From Bacillaceae bacterium (lineage in GTDB: Bacteria; Bacillota; Bacilli; Bacillales; Alkalibacillaceae): a stretch of 64,000 nt of DNA. The number at the start of each line of letters is the position of its first letter. Within the stretch, counting starts at the first letter, position 1. A model generated the notes under the pieces. That model saw nothing but the letters and a program-made list of their open reading frames with translations, was not told the origin of the DNA and made no database searches. The stretch covers positions 186,001-250,000 of the forward strand of contig JACDOD010000003.1 of the NCBI GenBank assembly GCA_017656265.1, in the 5' to 3' direction. Position numbers and translations under genes: made by a program. Positions 28,201-38,207 of this stretch are shown piece after piece.

Positions 28201-29094
28201 ATGTTAAAAATCGGTTCCCATGTATCCATGGGCGGAAAGAAGATGTTGCTCGGTTCCAGTGAAGAAGCTGTTTCATATGGAGCCAATACGTTTATGATTT
28301 ATACAGGTGCCCCCCAAAATACTCGAAGAAAGCCAATCGAAGACTTGAATATTGAAGCAGGACAGGCGCATATGAAAGAAAACGGCATTAGTGAAATTGT
28401 TGTTCATGCTCCATATATCATTAATATTGCCAATACTAAAAAGCCCGAAACCTTTGAACTCGGTGTTAATTTTTTAAGATCCGAAATTGAGCGCACCGAA
28501 GCAATTGGTGCGAAGCAAATTGTTCTTCACCCGGGTGCACATGTAGGAGCAGGGGCAAACGCAGGGATTAACAAAATTATTGAAGGGTTAAATGAAGTGC
28601 TGGATCAGGAACAGGAAGTGCAGATTGCCCTTGAAACAATGGCGGGCAAAGGTTCTGAATGCGGACGGACCTTTGATGAACTGGCTAAAATAATTGATGG
28701 GGTTACCCTGAACGAAAAACTATCGGTGTGCATGGATACCTGTCACATTCATGACGCGGGTTATGATGTCGTCAATGACTTTGATGGGGTACTTGAAGAA
28801 TTTGATAAAATCATTGGGTTAGACCGATTAAAAGTTCTTCATATCAATGACAGCAAAAATGAAAGAGGGGCGCAGAAGGACCGACATGAAAATATTGGTT
28901 TCGGAAAAATCGGCTTTGAAGCCCTGAATTATGTCGTTCATCACCCTCAACTTATGCATTTGCCGAAAATTTTAGAAACACCATATGTAGGAACAGATAA
29001 AAAGAATAAAAAACCGCCGTACAAGCATGAAATTGAGATGCTGAGAGGCAAGGAATTTAATGAGCAGCTGAAAGAAGAAATAATGGAAGGTTAA
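28201..29094 (+). CDS. nfo: Endonuclease IV
   Basis: A 297-residue class II AP endonuclease that cuts DNA 5' to abasic sites using three zinc ions. Metal ligands lie in [41 protein letters not shown] and DRHENIG, all intact. I prefer the ATG at 28201, which gives [12 protein letters not shown] as in known Nfo proteins and proper spacing from GGAGAGGAG. An ATG six bases earlier is possible. It is probably co-transcribed with cshB. Confidence 0.97.
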   Translation: MLKIGSHVSMGGKKMLLGSSEEAVSYGANTFMIYTGAPQNTRRKPIEDLNIEAGQAHMKENGISEIVVHAPYIINIANTKKPETFELGVNFLRSEIERTEAIGAKQIVLHPGAHVGAGANAGINKIIEGLNEVLDQEQEVQIALETMAGKGSECGRTFDELAKIIDGVTLNEKLSVCMDTCHIHDAGYDVVNDFDGVLEEFDKIIGLDRLKVLHINDSKNERGAQKDRHENIGFGKIGFEALNYVVHHPQLMHLPKILETPYVGTDKKNKKPPYKHEIEMLRGKEFNEQLKEEIMEG

Positions 29095-29136
29095 AGCTTA
29101 AATAATCTGGAAAAAAGCTGAAAAAGGTAAATAAAT

Positions 29137-29188
29137 AATATCCGAACTCTATTCAATCGTCGCATGAATGAGTTCGGATATTTTTTTC
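29137..29188. terminator. ATATCCGAAC hairpin, copy B, after nfo
   Basis: AATATCCGAACTC and GAGTTCGGATATT pair, with an inner ATTCA/TGAAT stem and a following T run. Here the base pair after GAACT is C-G instead of the A-T seen in copies C and D. Confidence 0.85.
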
Positions 29189-29240
29189 TTTGAAAGATAA
29201 GAAAGCATAAAGTTTATAGTTGGGCATAAGCTGAAAGGGA

Positions 29241-29525
29241 TTATAATAAATGATCAACTCCATATTGTTTAGCAAGAGACCAAAACAGCTGATGAACCTT
29301 TTTGGCTGTCTTTCGGTCTGTGATTGAAGCGATTTTCCGAAGAATGATTAAACGATCATTTTCATCAAAAGGATCTAATTGAGAATGTCGCAAAAAGGAA
29401 ACGATCTGTTCAGCCTGTTTTGCTGTAATACGAAAATTATATGCCTCTGCATAGTAAAGAAGTTCATCCACGGATATATTTTGTAATTTTTGATGAACCA
29501 TTTTTTTTATTATATTTTTTTTCAT
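29241..29525 (-). CDS. yqfT: DUF2624 family protein YqfT
   Basis: A 94-residue helical, basic protein of the DUF2624 family (YqfT in B. subtilis), encoded convergently with nfo as expected. Typical segments are SVDELLYYAEAYNF, ITAKQAEQIVSFLR and TDRKTAKKVHQLFW. The function is unknown. A GGGGAAGG site precedes the ATG. Confidence 0.82.
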   Translation of the reverse strand: MKKNIIKKMVHQKLQNISVDELLYYAEAYNFRITAKQAEQIVSFLRHSQLDPFDENDRLIILRKIASITDRKTAKKVHQLFWSLAKQYGVDHLL

Positions 29526-29745
29526 TTTAAACCTTCCCCGTAAGTGTTTTCGTTAATACTATATGTAGGTTATGGAAAGAATTGTGATGACAAATTGAAA
29601 AATCTGAAAATAAAAACATCTTCCATAGATAGTTAATATTGGTTGCATTATTTTGTTACATCCATTAATATATACCCTTGAGTCAAATGACCCAGTAAAT
29701 TATGACAAATAATGGGATTTTTGATGGATTAAGGGGTGAATAAAG

Positions 29746-30453
29746 ATGGATCGATTAAGGCCTTATATACAATTATTCATTGTTTTATCATATATGACGG
29801 CCTGTTTTATTCTGGTATATCACGTTTATGCCAAAAAGACTGATGATTTGCGTCAAGAAAACCAGGCATTGCGTGATGAAAACCAGGTTCTTGAATCTCA
29901 GAATCATTATTTAAAATCACTGCCCACACAATTTAAAACCTCCAGCTGGTACAAAGAGTTTCCAGAGATGGATAAAATGGCGGGCCGGATGGTTGATGAA
30001 AGCGGGGGAAAATTTAAAAGGTCCTGGGCAATCTACTTAATTAGAGAAGCCAAACGTTATGATATTGACCCATTTTTGGTTTATGAGCTGTTAAGAGTAG
30101 AAACAGGAGGAACATTCAACCCAGAGCTGGTTGGTCCGCCAACGGCTTATGGCAGAGCATATGGACTTGCTCAATTTATGAAAAATACAGCACCATGGAT
30201 TGCTGAAATGGCCGGGTTGCCGTATGAGGATGATTTATTATTTGATCCGTACTATTCCATGCAATTATCATTAGTTTATTTGGATTTTCTTTATCATGAA
30301 TACGGGAACTGGAATGAAGCTTTAACTGCTTACCATCGGGGAATGGGCGGTCTTGAGCAATATAAAAAAGAACATGGACATGCCCGCAGCTGGTATGCGG
30401 TAAAAATTCAGCAAAATGCAAGATCCCATGAATCTTATGCCTTTGCAGAATAG
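29746..30453 (+). CDS. Membrane-anchored lytic transglycosylase-like protein
   Basis: A 235-residue protein with one N-terminal membrane span (about residues 8-28), a short coiled coil (33-58) and an SLT/lysozyme-like domain (about 90-225). The candidate catalytic acid is Glu119 in LLRVETGGTFNP, followed by the YGLAQFMKNTAP motif. It probably cleaves peptidoglycan glycan strands outside the membrane. AAGGGGTGA precedes the ATG. It lies between yqfT and a small membrane gene and is closed by a strong terminator. Confidence 0.88.
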   Translation: MDRLRPYIQLFIVLSYMTACFILVYHVYAKKTDDLRQENQALRDENQVLESQNHYLKSLPTQFKTSSWYKEFPEMDKMAGRMVDESGGKFKRSWAIYLIREAKRYDIDPFLVYELLRVETGGTFNPELVGPPTAYGRAYGLAQFMKNTAPWIAEMAGLPYEDDLLFDPYYSMQLSLVYLDFLYHEYGNWNEALTAYHRGMGGLEQYKKEHGHARSWYAVKIQQNARSHESYAFAE

Positions 30454-30490
30454 CAGCAAAGTAAAGAACGAATAGAAGTCTGAACACAAT

Positions 30491-30528
30491 AAGCAAGAAG
30501 TCCTTTCAGATGAGCTTCTTGCTTTTTT
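30491..30528 (+). terminator. Terminator after the transglycosylase gene
   Basis: AAGCAAGAAG and CTTCTTGCTT pair around a 14-base loop, followed by TTTT. Confidence 0.88.
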
Positions 30529-30653
30529 ATGTTTTCCCCTCACTGTTGAAGAATGATTGATTTATCAATTAAATGAGCAGCAAAAAACTTCCATGTAAGA
30601 TAAGTGAATACCTCCACAAACTATATGTACACCTCTTCAGAAAGTGAGGGAAC

Positions 30654-31082
30654 ATGATGACAACTGAAAATGGCAATCACGAAGATCGGGAAAACTTAAC
30701 AGAACGTAATTTAAATAATCGAATAACCGTTGGGAATCAGTATTTAGGCGTTGAAGATGCTGAAAATCAGCTGGAAAATGATAAAAGAGAAGAGGAATTC
30801 GCTGAGGAAGCTGCGCTTTTTAATCGGGATGTAGGTAGAGCTGAAAGGGCAACTGAGGAAAAAGAGACAAACATGAGAGAAGAAGGGGAAGGTTCAGGCT
30901 GGGGCTGGACCGCCATCTTTTTATCCTTTTTTGCCTTTTTTATTATGCCGATTATATTAGGTGTAGCTGGAATTTTAGTTGGTATGACTGCCAGAAGAAG
31001 AGGTGCAGAAACACTTGGTAATATTGCGGTCGTTGCAGGGGGAATTGCTGTAGTGCTCCGGTTGTTCGATTATATGTTTTAG
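30654..31082 (+). CDS. Small membrane protein with charged N-terminus
   Basis: A 142-residue protein. The first 80 residues are very rich in Glu, Asn and Arg and are probably disordered. The last 60 hold two membrane spans around a short loop with MTARRRGAETLG, resembling the C-terminal part of DUF4190-like proteins. I recognise no defined function. The start could be ATG 30654 or 30657, behind GTGAGGGA. It is convergent with ispG across a bidirectional terminator. Confidence 0.75.
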   Translation: MMTTENGNHEDRENLTERNLNNRITVGNQYLGVEDAENQLENDKREEEFAEEAALFNRDVGRAERATEEKETNMREEGEGSGWGWTAIFLSFFAFFIMPIILGVAGILVGMTARRRGAETLGNIAVVAGGIAVVLRLFDYMF

Positions 31083-31124
31083 CTACGGATATCTTCTTTT
31101 AAACGTTCTGTTTCACAACACAGA

Positions 31125-31155
31125 AAAAATGGGGGCCATGCAAGCCCCCATTTTT
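31125..31155. terminator. Bidirectional terminator between convergent genes
   Basis: AAAAATGGGGGC and GCCCCCATTTTT form a 12-bp perfect stem around a 7-base loop. T runs are present on both strands, so it can end both the upstream plus-strand gene and ispG. Confidence 0.93.
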
Positions 31156-31179
31156 ATATGAAAAGGTGAATAAAACTCT

Positions 31180-32280
31180 TTATTGAACTTCTTCTTTTTG
31201 CTTCTGGTAGTATTCCTCTGCCAGTTTATCCACTTCTTTTTTCAATTCCTCTACCATGGTTTCCTCAGGCACTTTGCGGATAATTTCTCCGTGGCGGAAC
31301 AGCAGACCTTCCCCTCGTGCGCCGGCAATACCGATATCTGCTTCCCTTGCTTCTCCTGGCCCGTTAACAGCACACCCTAAAACCGCAACTTTAATGGGTG
31401 CCTTGATTTTAGAAATATACTCTTCCACTTCATTCGCAATGGAAATTAAGTCAATTTCAATGCGTCCACACGTTGGGCATGAAATCAATGTAGCCGCATT
31501 GGATGCAAGCCCAAAGGACTTCAGCAGCTCCCTGGCTACTTTTACCTCTTCTACCGGATCGGCACTGAGAGAAATACGGATGGTATTTCCAATCCCCTTG
31601 CTCAGAATAGCTCCAAGACCTGCAGCGCTTTTTACGGTTCCGGCAAATAATGTTCCAGACTCCGTAATACCGAGGTGAAGCGGGTAATCAAAAGCTTTTG
31701 CAGCTTTCTCATAGGCTTCGATAGCAAGCTTAACATCGGAAGCTTTAAGTGAAACGATGATATCATGGAAATCCAGATCTTCTAATATTTTGATATGATG
31801 TAAAGCACTTTCCACCATGCCATCAGCTGTTGGATACCCATATTTATTAAGAATTCGTTTTTCTAATGAACCAGCATTGACACCGATGCGAATAGGCACT
31901 CCTTTTTCTTTAGCTGCTTTCACAACAGCTTCGACCTTTTCCCTTCGGCCGATATTTCCTGGATTAATGCGAATTTTATCTGCTCCGCCTTCAATAGCTT
32001 TTAAAGCCAGCTTATAATCAAAATGAATATCAACCACGAGAGGGATATTGATTCTTTTTTTGATTTCTGGAATGGCATTAGCTGCCCGGTCATCAGGACA
32101 GGCAACACGTACGATCTGACAGCCGGCCTCCTCCAGCCGTTTAATTTCATTGACAGTTGCTTCCACATCATGGGTTTTCGTTGTGGTCATCGATTGAATG
32201 ACGACTTCATCTTTACCTCCAATGGTTACGTCTCCTACACGAACCTGCTTCGTATCTTTACGGTGAACAATGGAAGACAT
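31180..32280 (-). CDS. ispG: 4-hydroxy-3-methylbut-2-enyl diphosphate synthase
   Basis: A 366-residue IspG, the penultimate MEP-pathway enzyme, converting MEcPP to HMBPP with a [4Fe-4S] cluster. A TIM-barrel N-terminal domain ([16 protein letters not shown] near the start) is followed by the cluster domain with SCPTCGR and [10 protein letters not shown]. The ATG at 32280 is preferred because AAGGAG lies eight bases upstream; a TTG at 32286 is closer to it. It is the same strand as ispH. Confidence 0.96.
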   Translation of the reverse strand: MSSIVHRKDTKQVRVGDVTIGGKDEVVIQSMTTTKTHDVEATVNEIKRLEEAGCQIVRVACPDDRAANAIPEIKKRINIPLVVDIHFDYKLALKAIEGGADKIRINPGNIGRREKVEAVVKAAKEKGVPIRIGVNAGSLEKRILNKYGYPTADGMVESALHHIKILEDLDFHDIIVSLKASDVKLAIEAYEKAAKAFDYPLHLGITESGTLFAGTVKSAAGLGAILSKGIGNTIRISLSADPVEEVKVARELLKSFGLASNAATLISCPTCGRIEIDLISIANEVEEYISKIKAPIKVAVLGCAVNGPGEAREADIGIAGARGEGLLFRHGEIIRKVPEETMVEELKKEVDKLAEEYYQKQKEEVQ

Positions 32281-32411
32281 AAACAACGCTCCTTTTTAAG
32301 GCCATAATATATATTCAGCAAAATCTTGCTTCATAGCGTATCAAGCTTAAGCAGTTCCACTTTATACTATACCATTTTTCCTATAGCTGCTCCAATAAGA
32401 AATGTAAAATG

Positions 32412-32771
32412 TCATTGATCAGGCGGATAGACAGGAAACAAATACGTTTTTCCCTGTAAAATCTGATGGGGGTTGACACCGGGGTTTAGTTTTTTAAAAT
32501 CGGCCATAAGTTGATCAACGGAAATGGTATTTAATTCGGGATTCAATTGTTCTAAAATAGATAAAACGGTATCACCAGATTGAACCTGATATGAAACGGT
32601 CTTATACGAGATCTTCTCATGCTGAGGCCTGGGATCAAACTGTTCCTGCTTCGAATCCGGCTGAATAGGTTCTATTCTGTTTTGCAGGACTCCTGCAGTA
32701 AGATCATACAGTAAGCTTTTTGCAAAAAGAACAATCATGAGTCCCAGGAGCAATTTTTTGTACCATTCCAT
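32412..32771 (-). CDS. Membrane-anchored LysM-domain protein
   Basis: A 119-residue protein with one N-terminal span (about residues 5-22), a Pro/Gln-rich linker and a C-terminal LysM-like module (about 60-115) beginning YQVQSGDTVLSILEQLN and ending GKTYLFPVYP. LysM modules bind peptidoglycan, so it probably sits on the outer membrane face touching the wall. The ATG at 32771 follows GAGGTGG. It is divergent from the NfeD gene and downstream of nothing obvious. Confidence 0.82.
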   Translation of the reverse strand: MEWYKKLLLGLMIVLFAKSLLYDLTAGVLQNRIEPIQPDSKQEQFDPRPQHEKISYKTVSYQVQSGDTVLSILEQLNPELNTISVDQLMADFKKLNPGVNPHQILQGKTYLFPVYPPDQ

Positions 32772-32855
32772 TGAGACCACCTCGAAATGAAACATATTTA
32801 TTCGTTTAAACGTATATGATTTAGTTGTTTATTCTCGTGATTTGGGGTGAGAAAT

Positions 32856-33500
32856 ATGGGTTTAGAATCGGCAGCTGCTGCATTTCTTCTTGCATTTTTT
32901 GGTATGTTATTTTTGGTTGGTGAATTGCTTGTAAAAATGAGGGGACTGGCTGGACTTCTTGGATTAGGTTTTATCAGTATATACTTTGCTGCTCATTTAT
33001 CTCCGGCTTCTTTCTTTCTCGTGATTACTCTATACCTTCTGGCTCTGGCATTGATGGTTATTGACGGTAAACTTTTAAATGATGGACTTTTATCTTTTAT
33101 AGGGGTTATACTCATGTTTGTTTCTGTAGGCATAAGTGCACCGGACTGGGTTAATGGTATGTACGCTATCTTAGGAATTATTCTAGGTATCCCTGCCGGT
33201 TTCCTCTTTTTGAAAGTATTTCCTAAAAGAAATATGTGGAATAAAGTGACACTGTTTGACCGTCTGACTTCCGAAGCGGGTTACAATTCCATAAATACAA
33301 AATATCATGGCCTAATAAATAAAGAGGGCATAGCCTTGACCGATCTCAGACCATCAGGAACGATCCGGGTCGATGACAAGGATTACAGTGCTGTTGCGAA
33401 TGGGAAATGGATTTCTAAAGGCAGTGAAATTATTGTTACTTATGTAGATGGAACTAAAATATTAGTTGAAGATAAACGAAATTTTACACCAGATTCATAA
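32856..33500 (+). CDS. Short-form NfeD membrane protein
   Basis: A 214-residue protein with an N-terminal run of membrane spans (about residues 5-130) and a C-terminal OB-fold NfeD domain (about 140-210) with the typical LRPSGTIRVDDKDY motif, also present in yqeZ. It lacks the protease domain of yqeZ. Family members partner SPFH proteins, but none lies next to it. The ATG at 32856 follows GGGGTGAG. Confidence 0.85.
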   Translation: MGLESAAAAFLLAFFGMLFLVGELLVKMRGLAGLLGLGFISIYFAAHLSPASFFLVITLYLLALALMVIDGKLLNDGLLSFIGVILMFVSVGISAPDWVNGMYAILGIILGIPAGFLFLKVFPKRNMWNKVTLFDRLTSEAGYNSINTKYHGLINKEGIALTDLRPSGTIRVDDKDYSAVANGKWISKGSEIIVTYVDGTKILVEDKRNFTPDS

Positions 33501-33508
33501 TACCTTTA

Positions 33509-33570
33509 CCCTCCATTTATAATTCATTGTCATACTTAAGTGGATAATATGGAAATGGAGGGATTTTTTT
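33509..33570 (+). terminator. Hairpin sequestering the chemoreceptor ribosome binding site
   Basis: CCCTCCATTT (33509-33518) is exactly complementary to AAATGGAGGG (33553-33562), which contains the GGAGGG site of the next gene and is followed by a T run. It can serve as a terminator for the NfeD gene, as a translation block for the chemoreceptor, or as both. Confidence 0.55.
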
Positions 33571-35314
33571 GCATCCGGTAAAAAGGGCTTTAAAAGAAAA
33601 AATGGAAAACTATAGGAAACATAACTTTAACTCATTACAAAATCTAAAATTTTTCCGGATCATACCGTTAAAATGGCGGTTATTAACCATTGTGCTGAGC
33701 CTTTTTGCCATTTCGATTGCCGGAGTGGGAAGTGTTTCATATTATAAGGCAAAGGAAAATCAACTTTCTTTAATGGAAGACCGGCTGAACAGAGAAATCA
33801 ATGTCATGCAGGATTTAGCCCAAAAAATGAAATTTGCATACATTGGTGATGACATTCTTTTTCAAAAGGAATTATATAAGGGGATCAACCAGCAAAAGAG
33901 CGCTCTTCAGCTTGACGACCTTTCCCCGGAAATTTATGTTGTAAGGGAAAATGAAGTTGTTCGGTTTGAAACCAATCAGTTTACTTCTGATGAATTTGAC
34001 CAGGGACTTGCCAGTGACATATTAACCAGGGAAGATGGGGCCTTTATCAGGGAATACAATGGACAATCCTGGCTGTTCTCTGTTGGATATATAGCTGAAT
34101 TGCAGGGCTATTATACCGTAGCTATACCAGAAAGTGATTATATACAGACAGCAAGACAAATGGCTGTATTCACTGCTACAGTTGGACTCATTAGCATAAT
34201 CATAATCGTTTTGACGGTATCCTTCTTCGTTTCAAAGCTAACCAGACCGATTACGGATCTTCAAAGTGAGATGAAAAAAGCGAGAAATGGTGATTTTCAG
34301 AATGTGGAACAAGTCCGAAGCAGTACACCAGAAATTCATTCACTCAATAATAGCTTTCATAATTTAATTTCTCAAATCAATACGCTTTTTCATAATATCG
34401 ATCATGCGATTCATCAGCTGACGGAAACAGGGGATCAATTATCGGTTTCATCAGATGAGCTGGCTGATGCACAGGAACGAATGAAACATCACTTAATGCA
34501 AGTCATTCATGATGCCAATGATACGAAAGAAACGTTATCTCATTACGGAGATGTGGTTACGTCCGTAACCGAGCTCATTCATTTGCTTAATGGTGTCTTT
34601 CGTGATTTAAAAAATCGTCAGCTGCAGATGAACCAATCGGTTGAAAAAGGGAATGAAGGGGTTTCATCGATATTATCTGCCCTCGAAAACTTTTATCAGG
34701 GAATTCAGGAAATGGGCAAAAAAATAGATGCTTTTGAGGAGCATACATATAACATTCAAAAATCAGGCAGCATCATTCAAGATATTGCAGAGCGGACAAA
34801 GCTCCTGGCTTTAAACGCTTCAATTGAAGCGGCACGGGCTGGCGAGAGCGGTCAGGGCTTCGCTGTTGTTGCAGGAGAAATCAAAAAGTTGGCGGAAAAC
34901 TCTAGAAGTGCAGCAGACGAGATTCATCAAAAGTTAAATGAAACCATTGAAATCAGCCATTTTTTAGCTGCCAGATTTGAAGGTTTTACCAGTGATTTAA
35001 ATGAACAGTTTAAAACCATTCATCATTCGAAGCAAATTTTTGAGGACTTGAAAGGACATATTGAAGAAATCAATCATTATATTGAGAAGTCGGAACAAGA
35101 GATGAACAGGACCGAGGACATGGTTCCGGAATTGAAAAAGGCATTTCATATCTTCAGCACCGTGACCAATAACACGGTGGAATCCATTCATCAGCTGTAC
35201 GAAACTGCTAATGAACAAAAAGAAAAAATGAAGGAAACAGAAGAAATGCGAATTCAGCTATTTGCATTATCTCAATCATTGGCAACACTTATTCCAAAAC
35301 AGCAAGAAAAATAA
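33569..35314 (+). CDS. Methyl-accepting chemotaxis protein
   Basis: A 581-residue chemoreceptor. Two membrane spans (about residues 36-56 and 193-215) flank an extracytoplasmic sensor domain of about 135 residues, followed by HAMP (about 215-268) and the long coiled-coil signalling domain, whose tip holds [27 protein letters not shown] (broken here: [12 protein letters not shown] then [10 protein letters not shown]) near 412-438. It signals through CheA/CheW. The start is TTG behind GGAGGG. The ligand is unknown, and no other chemotaxis genes are nearby. Confidence 0.93.
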   Translation: MHPVKRALKEKMENYRKHNFNSLQNLKFFRIIPLKWRLLTIVLSLFAISIAGVGSVSYYKAKENQLSLMEDRLNREINVMQDLAQKMKFAYIGDDILFQKELYKGINQQKSALQLDDLSPEIYVVRENEVVRFETNQFTSDEFDQGLASDILTREDGAFIREYNGQSWLFSVGYIAELQGYYTVAIPESDYIQTARQMAVFTATVGLISIIIIVLTVSFFVSKLTRPITDLQSEMKKARNGDFQNVEQVRSSTPEIHSLNNSFHNLISQINTLFHNIDHAIHQLTETGDQLSVSSDELADAQERMKHHLMQVIHDANDTKETLSHYGDVVTSVTELIHLLNGVFRDLKNRQLQMNQSVEKGNEGVSSILSALENFYQGIQEMGKKIDAFEEHTYNIQKSGSIIQDIAERTKLLALNASIEAARAGESGQGFAVVAGEIKKLAENSRSAADEIHQKLNETIEISHFLAARFEGFTSDLNEQFKTIHHSKQIFEDLKGHIEEINHYIEKSEQEMNRTEDMVPELKKAFHIFSTVTNNTVESIHQLYETANEQKEKMKETEEMRIQLFALSQSLATLIPKQQEK

Positions 35315-35333
35315 CATTCAACAAGCATTATTA

Positions 35334-35385
35334 AAAAAATACACCCAGGGGATAGAAAGCAATCTCCACAGGTGTATTTTTTTAT
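35334..35385. terminator. Terminator after the chemoreceptor gene
   Basis: AAAAAATACACC and GGTGTATTTTTT pair, with an inner GGGGAT/ATCTCC stem. The symmetric T and A runs allow it to serve the convergent DUF1189 gene too. Confidence 0.85.
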
Positions 35386-35389
35386 ATTC

Positions 35390-36154
35390 TTATATTTGAG
35401 TTTTAGGTGAAGGGATATATGTCATGATGCGGTATAGTATGATCCCAGCTCCTCCCCAGAAAACGAGTCCTGAAAACGGAAGGGTTACAGGCGCGGCATC
35501 AGCCCATGCTACTAGAATGGCCGGAATGGTCAAAGCATAAGCAGATAAGTTCCACGACTGCTGATAATTTATGTTTTTGTTCATTTTTGTTTTCAGGTAA
35601 AGTCCTAGAGCAGCCAATATAGAAACTTCGATAAATTTGACTCCGACCGCAAACAAATAATAAAAAGAGAAATAAATTATTAGGATAAACCATTTCAATG
35701 ACTGGATCGTCTGAATCGTTTCCAACACTTGCTGCTTTGATGCATTCCCGAGGCCAAGCAGCGAATATTGAAATTCAGAAACAGGACTGCTGTCTGCCAC
35801 AAGAGAAATTTTAGTTTTTGAAAAAACGATGCCGTCGGAAACCCCATTCTCCCATTCTTCCTGATTTGTAAATAAAACAGACCCATGATTTGTCATGTAT
35901 AAGTCATGGCCTTTTAGTTTTAACGTTCCATCGTCAACAGAGAAATCCGGCACCTGTGACAAAATTTCATCATTGACGGAATTTAAAGCTTTACTGGATT
36001 GAATAGAGGTGTTAATCATCAAAGGAATTGTTGCAATTAGTGTTAACAAAAAAATGTAGCCAATGGAACGGCCAATCTTTTGAAAGCGAAAAACGGAAAC
36101 ATTTTTATAATGATAAAAACTATAAAGAAATTGCTGAACTATGTTCCATTTCAC
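35390..36154 (-). CDS. DUF1189 membrane protein
   Basis: A 254-residue integral membrane protein of the DUF1189 family. One span lies near residues 28-48, then a soluble extracytoplasmic domain of about 100 residues (containing DFSVDDGTLKL and VLFTNQEEW) and four more spans. The function is unknown; the family sits near maltose transporters in some genomes, but here it stands alone. It is divergent from the Na/Pi cotransporter gene. Confidence 0.85.
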   Translation of the reverse strand: MKWNIVQQFLYSFYHYKNVSVFRFQKIGRSIGYIFLLTLIATIPLMINTSIQSSKALNSVNDEILSQVPDFSVDDGTLKLKGHDLYMTNHGSVLFTNQEEWENGVSDGIVFSKTKISLVADSSPVSEFQYSLLGLGNASKQQVLETIQTIQSLKWFILIIYFSFYYLFAVGVKFIEVSILAALGLYLKTKMNKNINYQQSWNLSAYALTIPAILVAWADAAPVTLPFSGLVFWGGAGIILYRIMTYIPSPKTQI

Positions 36155-36266
36155 GTATGGTCACATCCTTTGCTATGGTCCTATTTCATCATAAAGTATG
36201 AATCATGACAGGACAAGAGGGATGATGAATGAATTGTTAAGGTATTGTAAATTTTGTCGAATTCAC

Positions 36267-36294
36267 TTTACAAATCGTTTACAAATCATTAATA
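36267..36294 (+). promoter_or_regulatory. PhoP boxes upstream of the Na/Pi cotransporter
   Basis: TTTACA (36267-36272), TTTACA (36278-36283) and TTAATA (36289-36294) repeat with an 11-base period, matching the Bacillus PhoP consensus TTHACA-N5. They lie about 50-75 bases before the start codon. Confidence 0.7.
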
Positions 36295-36342
36295 ATGAGA
36301 AGGGTGTTTTAAATTGAAACTTTGGATGAGGGGTTGAACAGA

Positions 36343-37995
36343 TTGGAAATTGACATTCAAAAGATAATCTTTGAATTTGTCGGCGGTCTAGGGATATTTC
36401 TATTTGGTCTGAAGTACATGGGAGATGGACTTCAAAAATCTGCTGGAGATAAGCTGAGGGATATTCTCGACCGTTTTACTACAAACCCTTTTATGGGCGT
36501 TCTTGCAGGAATTATTGTTACAATCTTAATTCAAAGCAGTTCCGGGACTACTGTAATAACGGTAGGGCTGGTCAATGCAGGATTTATGACCTTAAGACAG
36601 GCCATCGGCGTTATTATGGGGGCAAACATTGGTACCACTGTTACAGCGTTTATTATTGGTATTGACGTGGGAGAATTTGCCCTGCCGATCATCGCTGCCG
36701 GAGCATTAATGATCTTTTTCTTTAAAAATAAAAAAGTTATTTACCTTGGACAAACCGTATTTGGTTTAGGGGCATTATTCTATGGATTAGAACTAATGAG
36801 CAGCGGTATGAAGCCTCTTAGAACGTTTGAAGCATTTCATGATTTAACGGTTAGCATGAGTGAGATTCCTCTTTTAGGTGTTGCCATTGGAACGATTTTT
36901 ACCGTTATTGTCCAGAGTTCAAGTGCTACTATTGGTGTGCTTCAGGGATTATTTGGCCAGGGTGCCATCTCACTGGAAGCTGCTCTGCCGGTATTATTTG
37001 GAGATAATATTGGTACAACCATTACCGCTGTTTTAGCTGCCATTGGGGCAAGCATTGCAGCCAGGCGTGCGGCCCTGACACACGTGTTGTTTAACCTGAT
37101 TGGTGCCACTATTTTCCTGATATTGCTGAAACCATATACGTTACTCATAGCCAATATTCAAGAAGCCATGAACCTAAACAATCAGATGACCATCGCATTT
37201 GCGCACGGGATCTTTAACGTAACGAATACCATTATTCAATTTCCATTTATCTGGCTGCTGGCGTTAATCGTGACGAAAATTATACCAGGGAAGGATTCCA
37301 TTATCGATTACAAACCAAAACATTTGGACCCGATCTTTATTGAACAGTCACCATCACTGGCTTTAAGTCAGGCTAAAGATGAATCACTTCGAATGGGTGA
37401 ATTTGCTCTAAGAGGTTTAGAAGAAACCAGTCTATATTTAAATACTCATAACCAGAAGCATGCTGAAATGGCCCTGTCCCTTGAAGATGCTATTAATAAC
37501 ATGGACCGAAAAATTACGGATTATCTCGTCGGTATTTCCAGTTCATCACTTTCAAAATCGGAAAGTGCCCTTCATTCATCCGTCGTGGATATTGTAAGGG
37601 ATATTGAGCGGATTGGGGACCATTTCGAAAACATTGTGGAACTGATTGATTATAAAATTTCGAATAAAGTTGTATTGACTGAACAGGCGATGGAAGATTT
37701 AAATGATATGTTTAACCTGACGATGATCACGGTAAAACAATCGCTGAAGGCTTTTGAAAACATGAATCATGAAGAAGCACTGGCGGTCATTCAAAAAGAA
37801 GAACAGATTGATCAGATGGAGCGGGTTTACCGTAAAAAACATATTATTCGTTTAAATGAGGGCGTATGTTCTGGCCCTGCTGGAATTGTTTTTGTTGATA
37901 TCATCAGTAACCTTGAACGTATTGGTGATCATGCAGTGAATATCGCACAGGAAGTCATTGGGAAAGATACGGAACAGGAAGTGGAAAATTCATAA
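36343..37995 (+). CDS. Na/Pi cotransporter family protein
   Basis: A protein of about 550 residues. Two inverted Na/Pi cotransporter repeats each carry the QSSS(G/A)T motif (about residues 58-63 and 193-198), and a C-terminal PhoU-like helical domain spans about 340-545. It imports phosphate with sodium, or acts as a phosphate homeostasis channel. The TTG at 36343 is chosen for its spacing from GAGGGG; earlier TTGs exist at 36322 and 36334. The PhoP boxes upstream indicate induction by phosphate starvation. It resembles B. subtilis YqeW/NptA. Confidence 0.9.
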   Translation: MEIDIQKIIFEFVGGLGIFLFGLKYMGDGLQKSAGDKLRDILDRFTTNPFMGVLAGIIVTILIQSSSGTTVITVGLVNAGFMTLRQAIGVIMGANIGTTVTAFIIGIDVGEFALPIIAAGALMIFFFKNKKVIYLGQTVFGLGALFYGLELMSSGMKPLRTFEAFHDLTVSMSEIPLLGVAIGTIFTVIVQSSSATIGVLQGLFGQGAISLEAALPVLFGDNIGTTITAVLAAIGASIAARRAALTHVLFNLIGATIFLILLKPYTLLIANIQEAMNLNNQMTIAFAHGIFNVTNTIIQFPFIWLLALIVTKIIPGKDSIIDYKPKHLDPIFIEQSPSLALSQAKDESLRMGEFALRGLEETSLYLNTHNQKHAEMALSLEDAINNMDRKITDYLVGISSSSLSKSESALHSSVVDIVRDIERIGDHFENIVELIDYKISNKVVLTEQAMEDLNDMFNLTMITVKQSLKAFENMNHEEALAVIQKEEQIDQMERVYRKKHIIRLNEGVCSGPAGIVFVDIISNLERIGDHAVNIAQEVIGKDTEQEVENS

Positions 37996-38008
37996 CCGTT
38001 AACAGTAT

Positions 38009-38047
38009 ACGTCCCTTGCCATTTCTTATGGTCAGGGGACGTTTTTA
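38009..38047 (+). terminator. Terminator after the Na/Pi cotransporter
   Basis: ACGTCCC and GGGACGT pair, with a further weak inner stem, followed by TTTTT. Confidence 0.8.
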
Positions 38048-38145
38048 TATGCAATACTTTTGAAAAAAACCTTGAATCAAGCAAACAAGCATGCTATATT
38101 ACACTTGTGCATTTCAAAAGAGATAAAAAATCAACAAAAAATATA

Positions 38146-38174
38146 TTGACATGATATTAATTTCATGATATATT
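38146..38174 (+). promoter_or_regulatory. Promoter of the tRNA operon
   Basis: TTGACA (38146-38151), 17 bases, then TATATT (38169-38174). The first transcribed element is the interrupted tRNA-Asn-like copy, about 34 bases downstream. Confidence 0.8.
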
Positions 38175-38207
38175 ATTATTCGTCGTTCGAGATTAGGCAA
38201 ACGTCAT

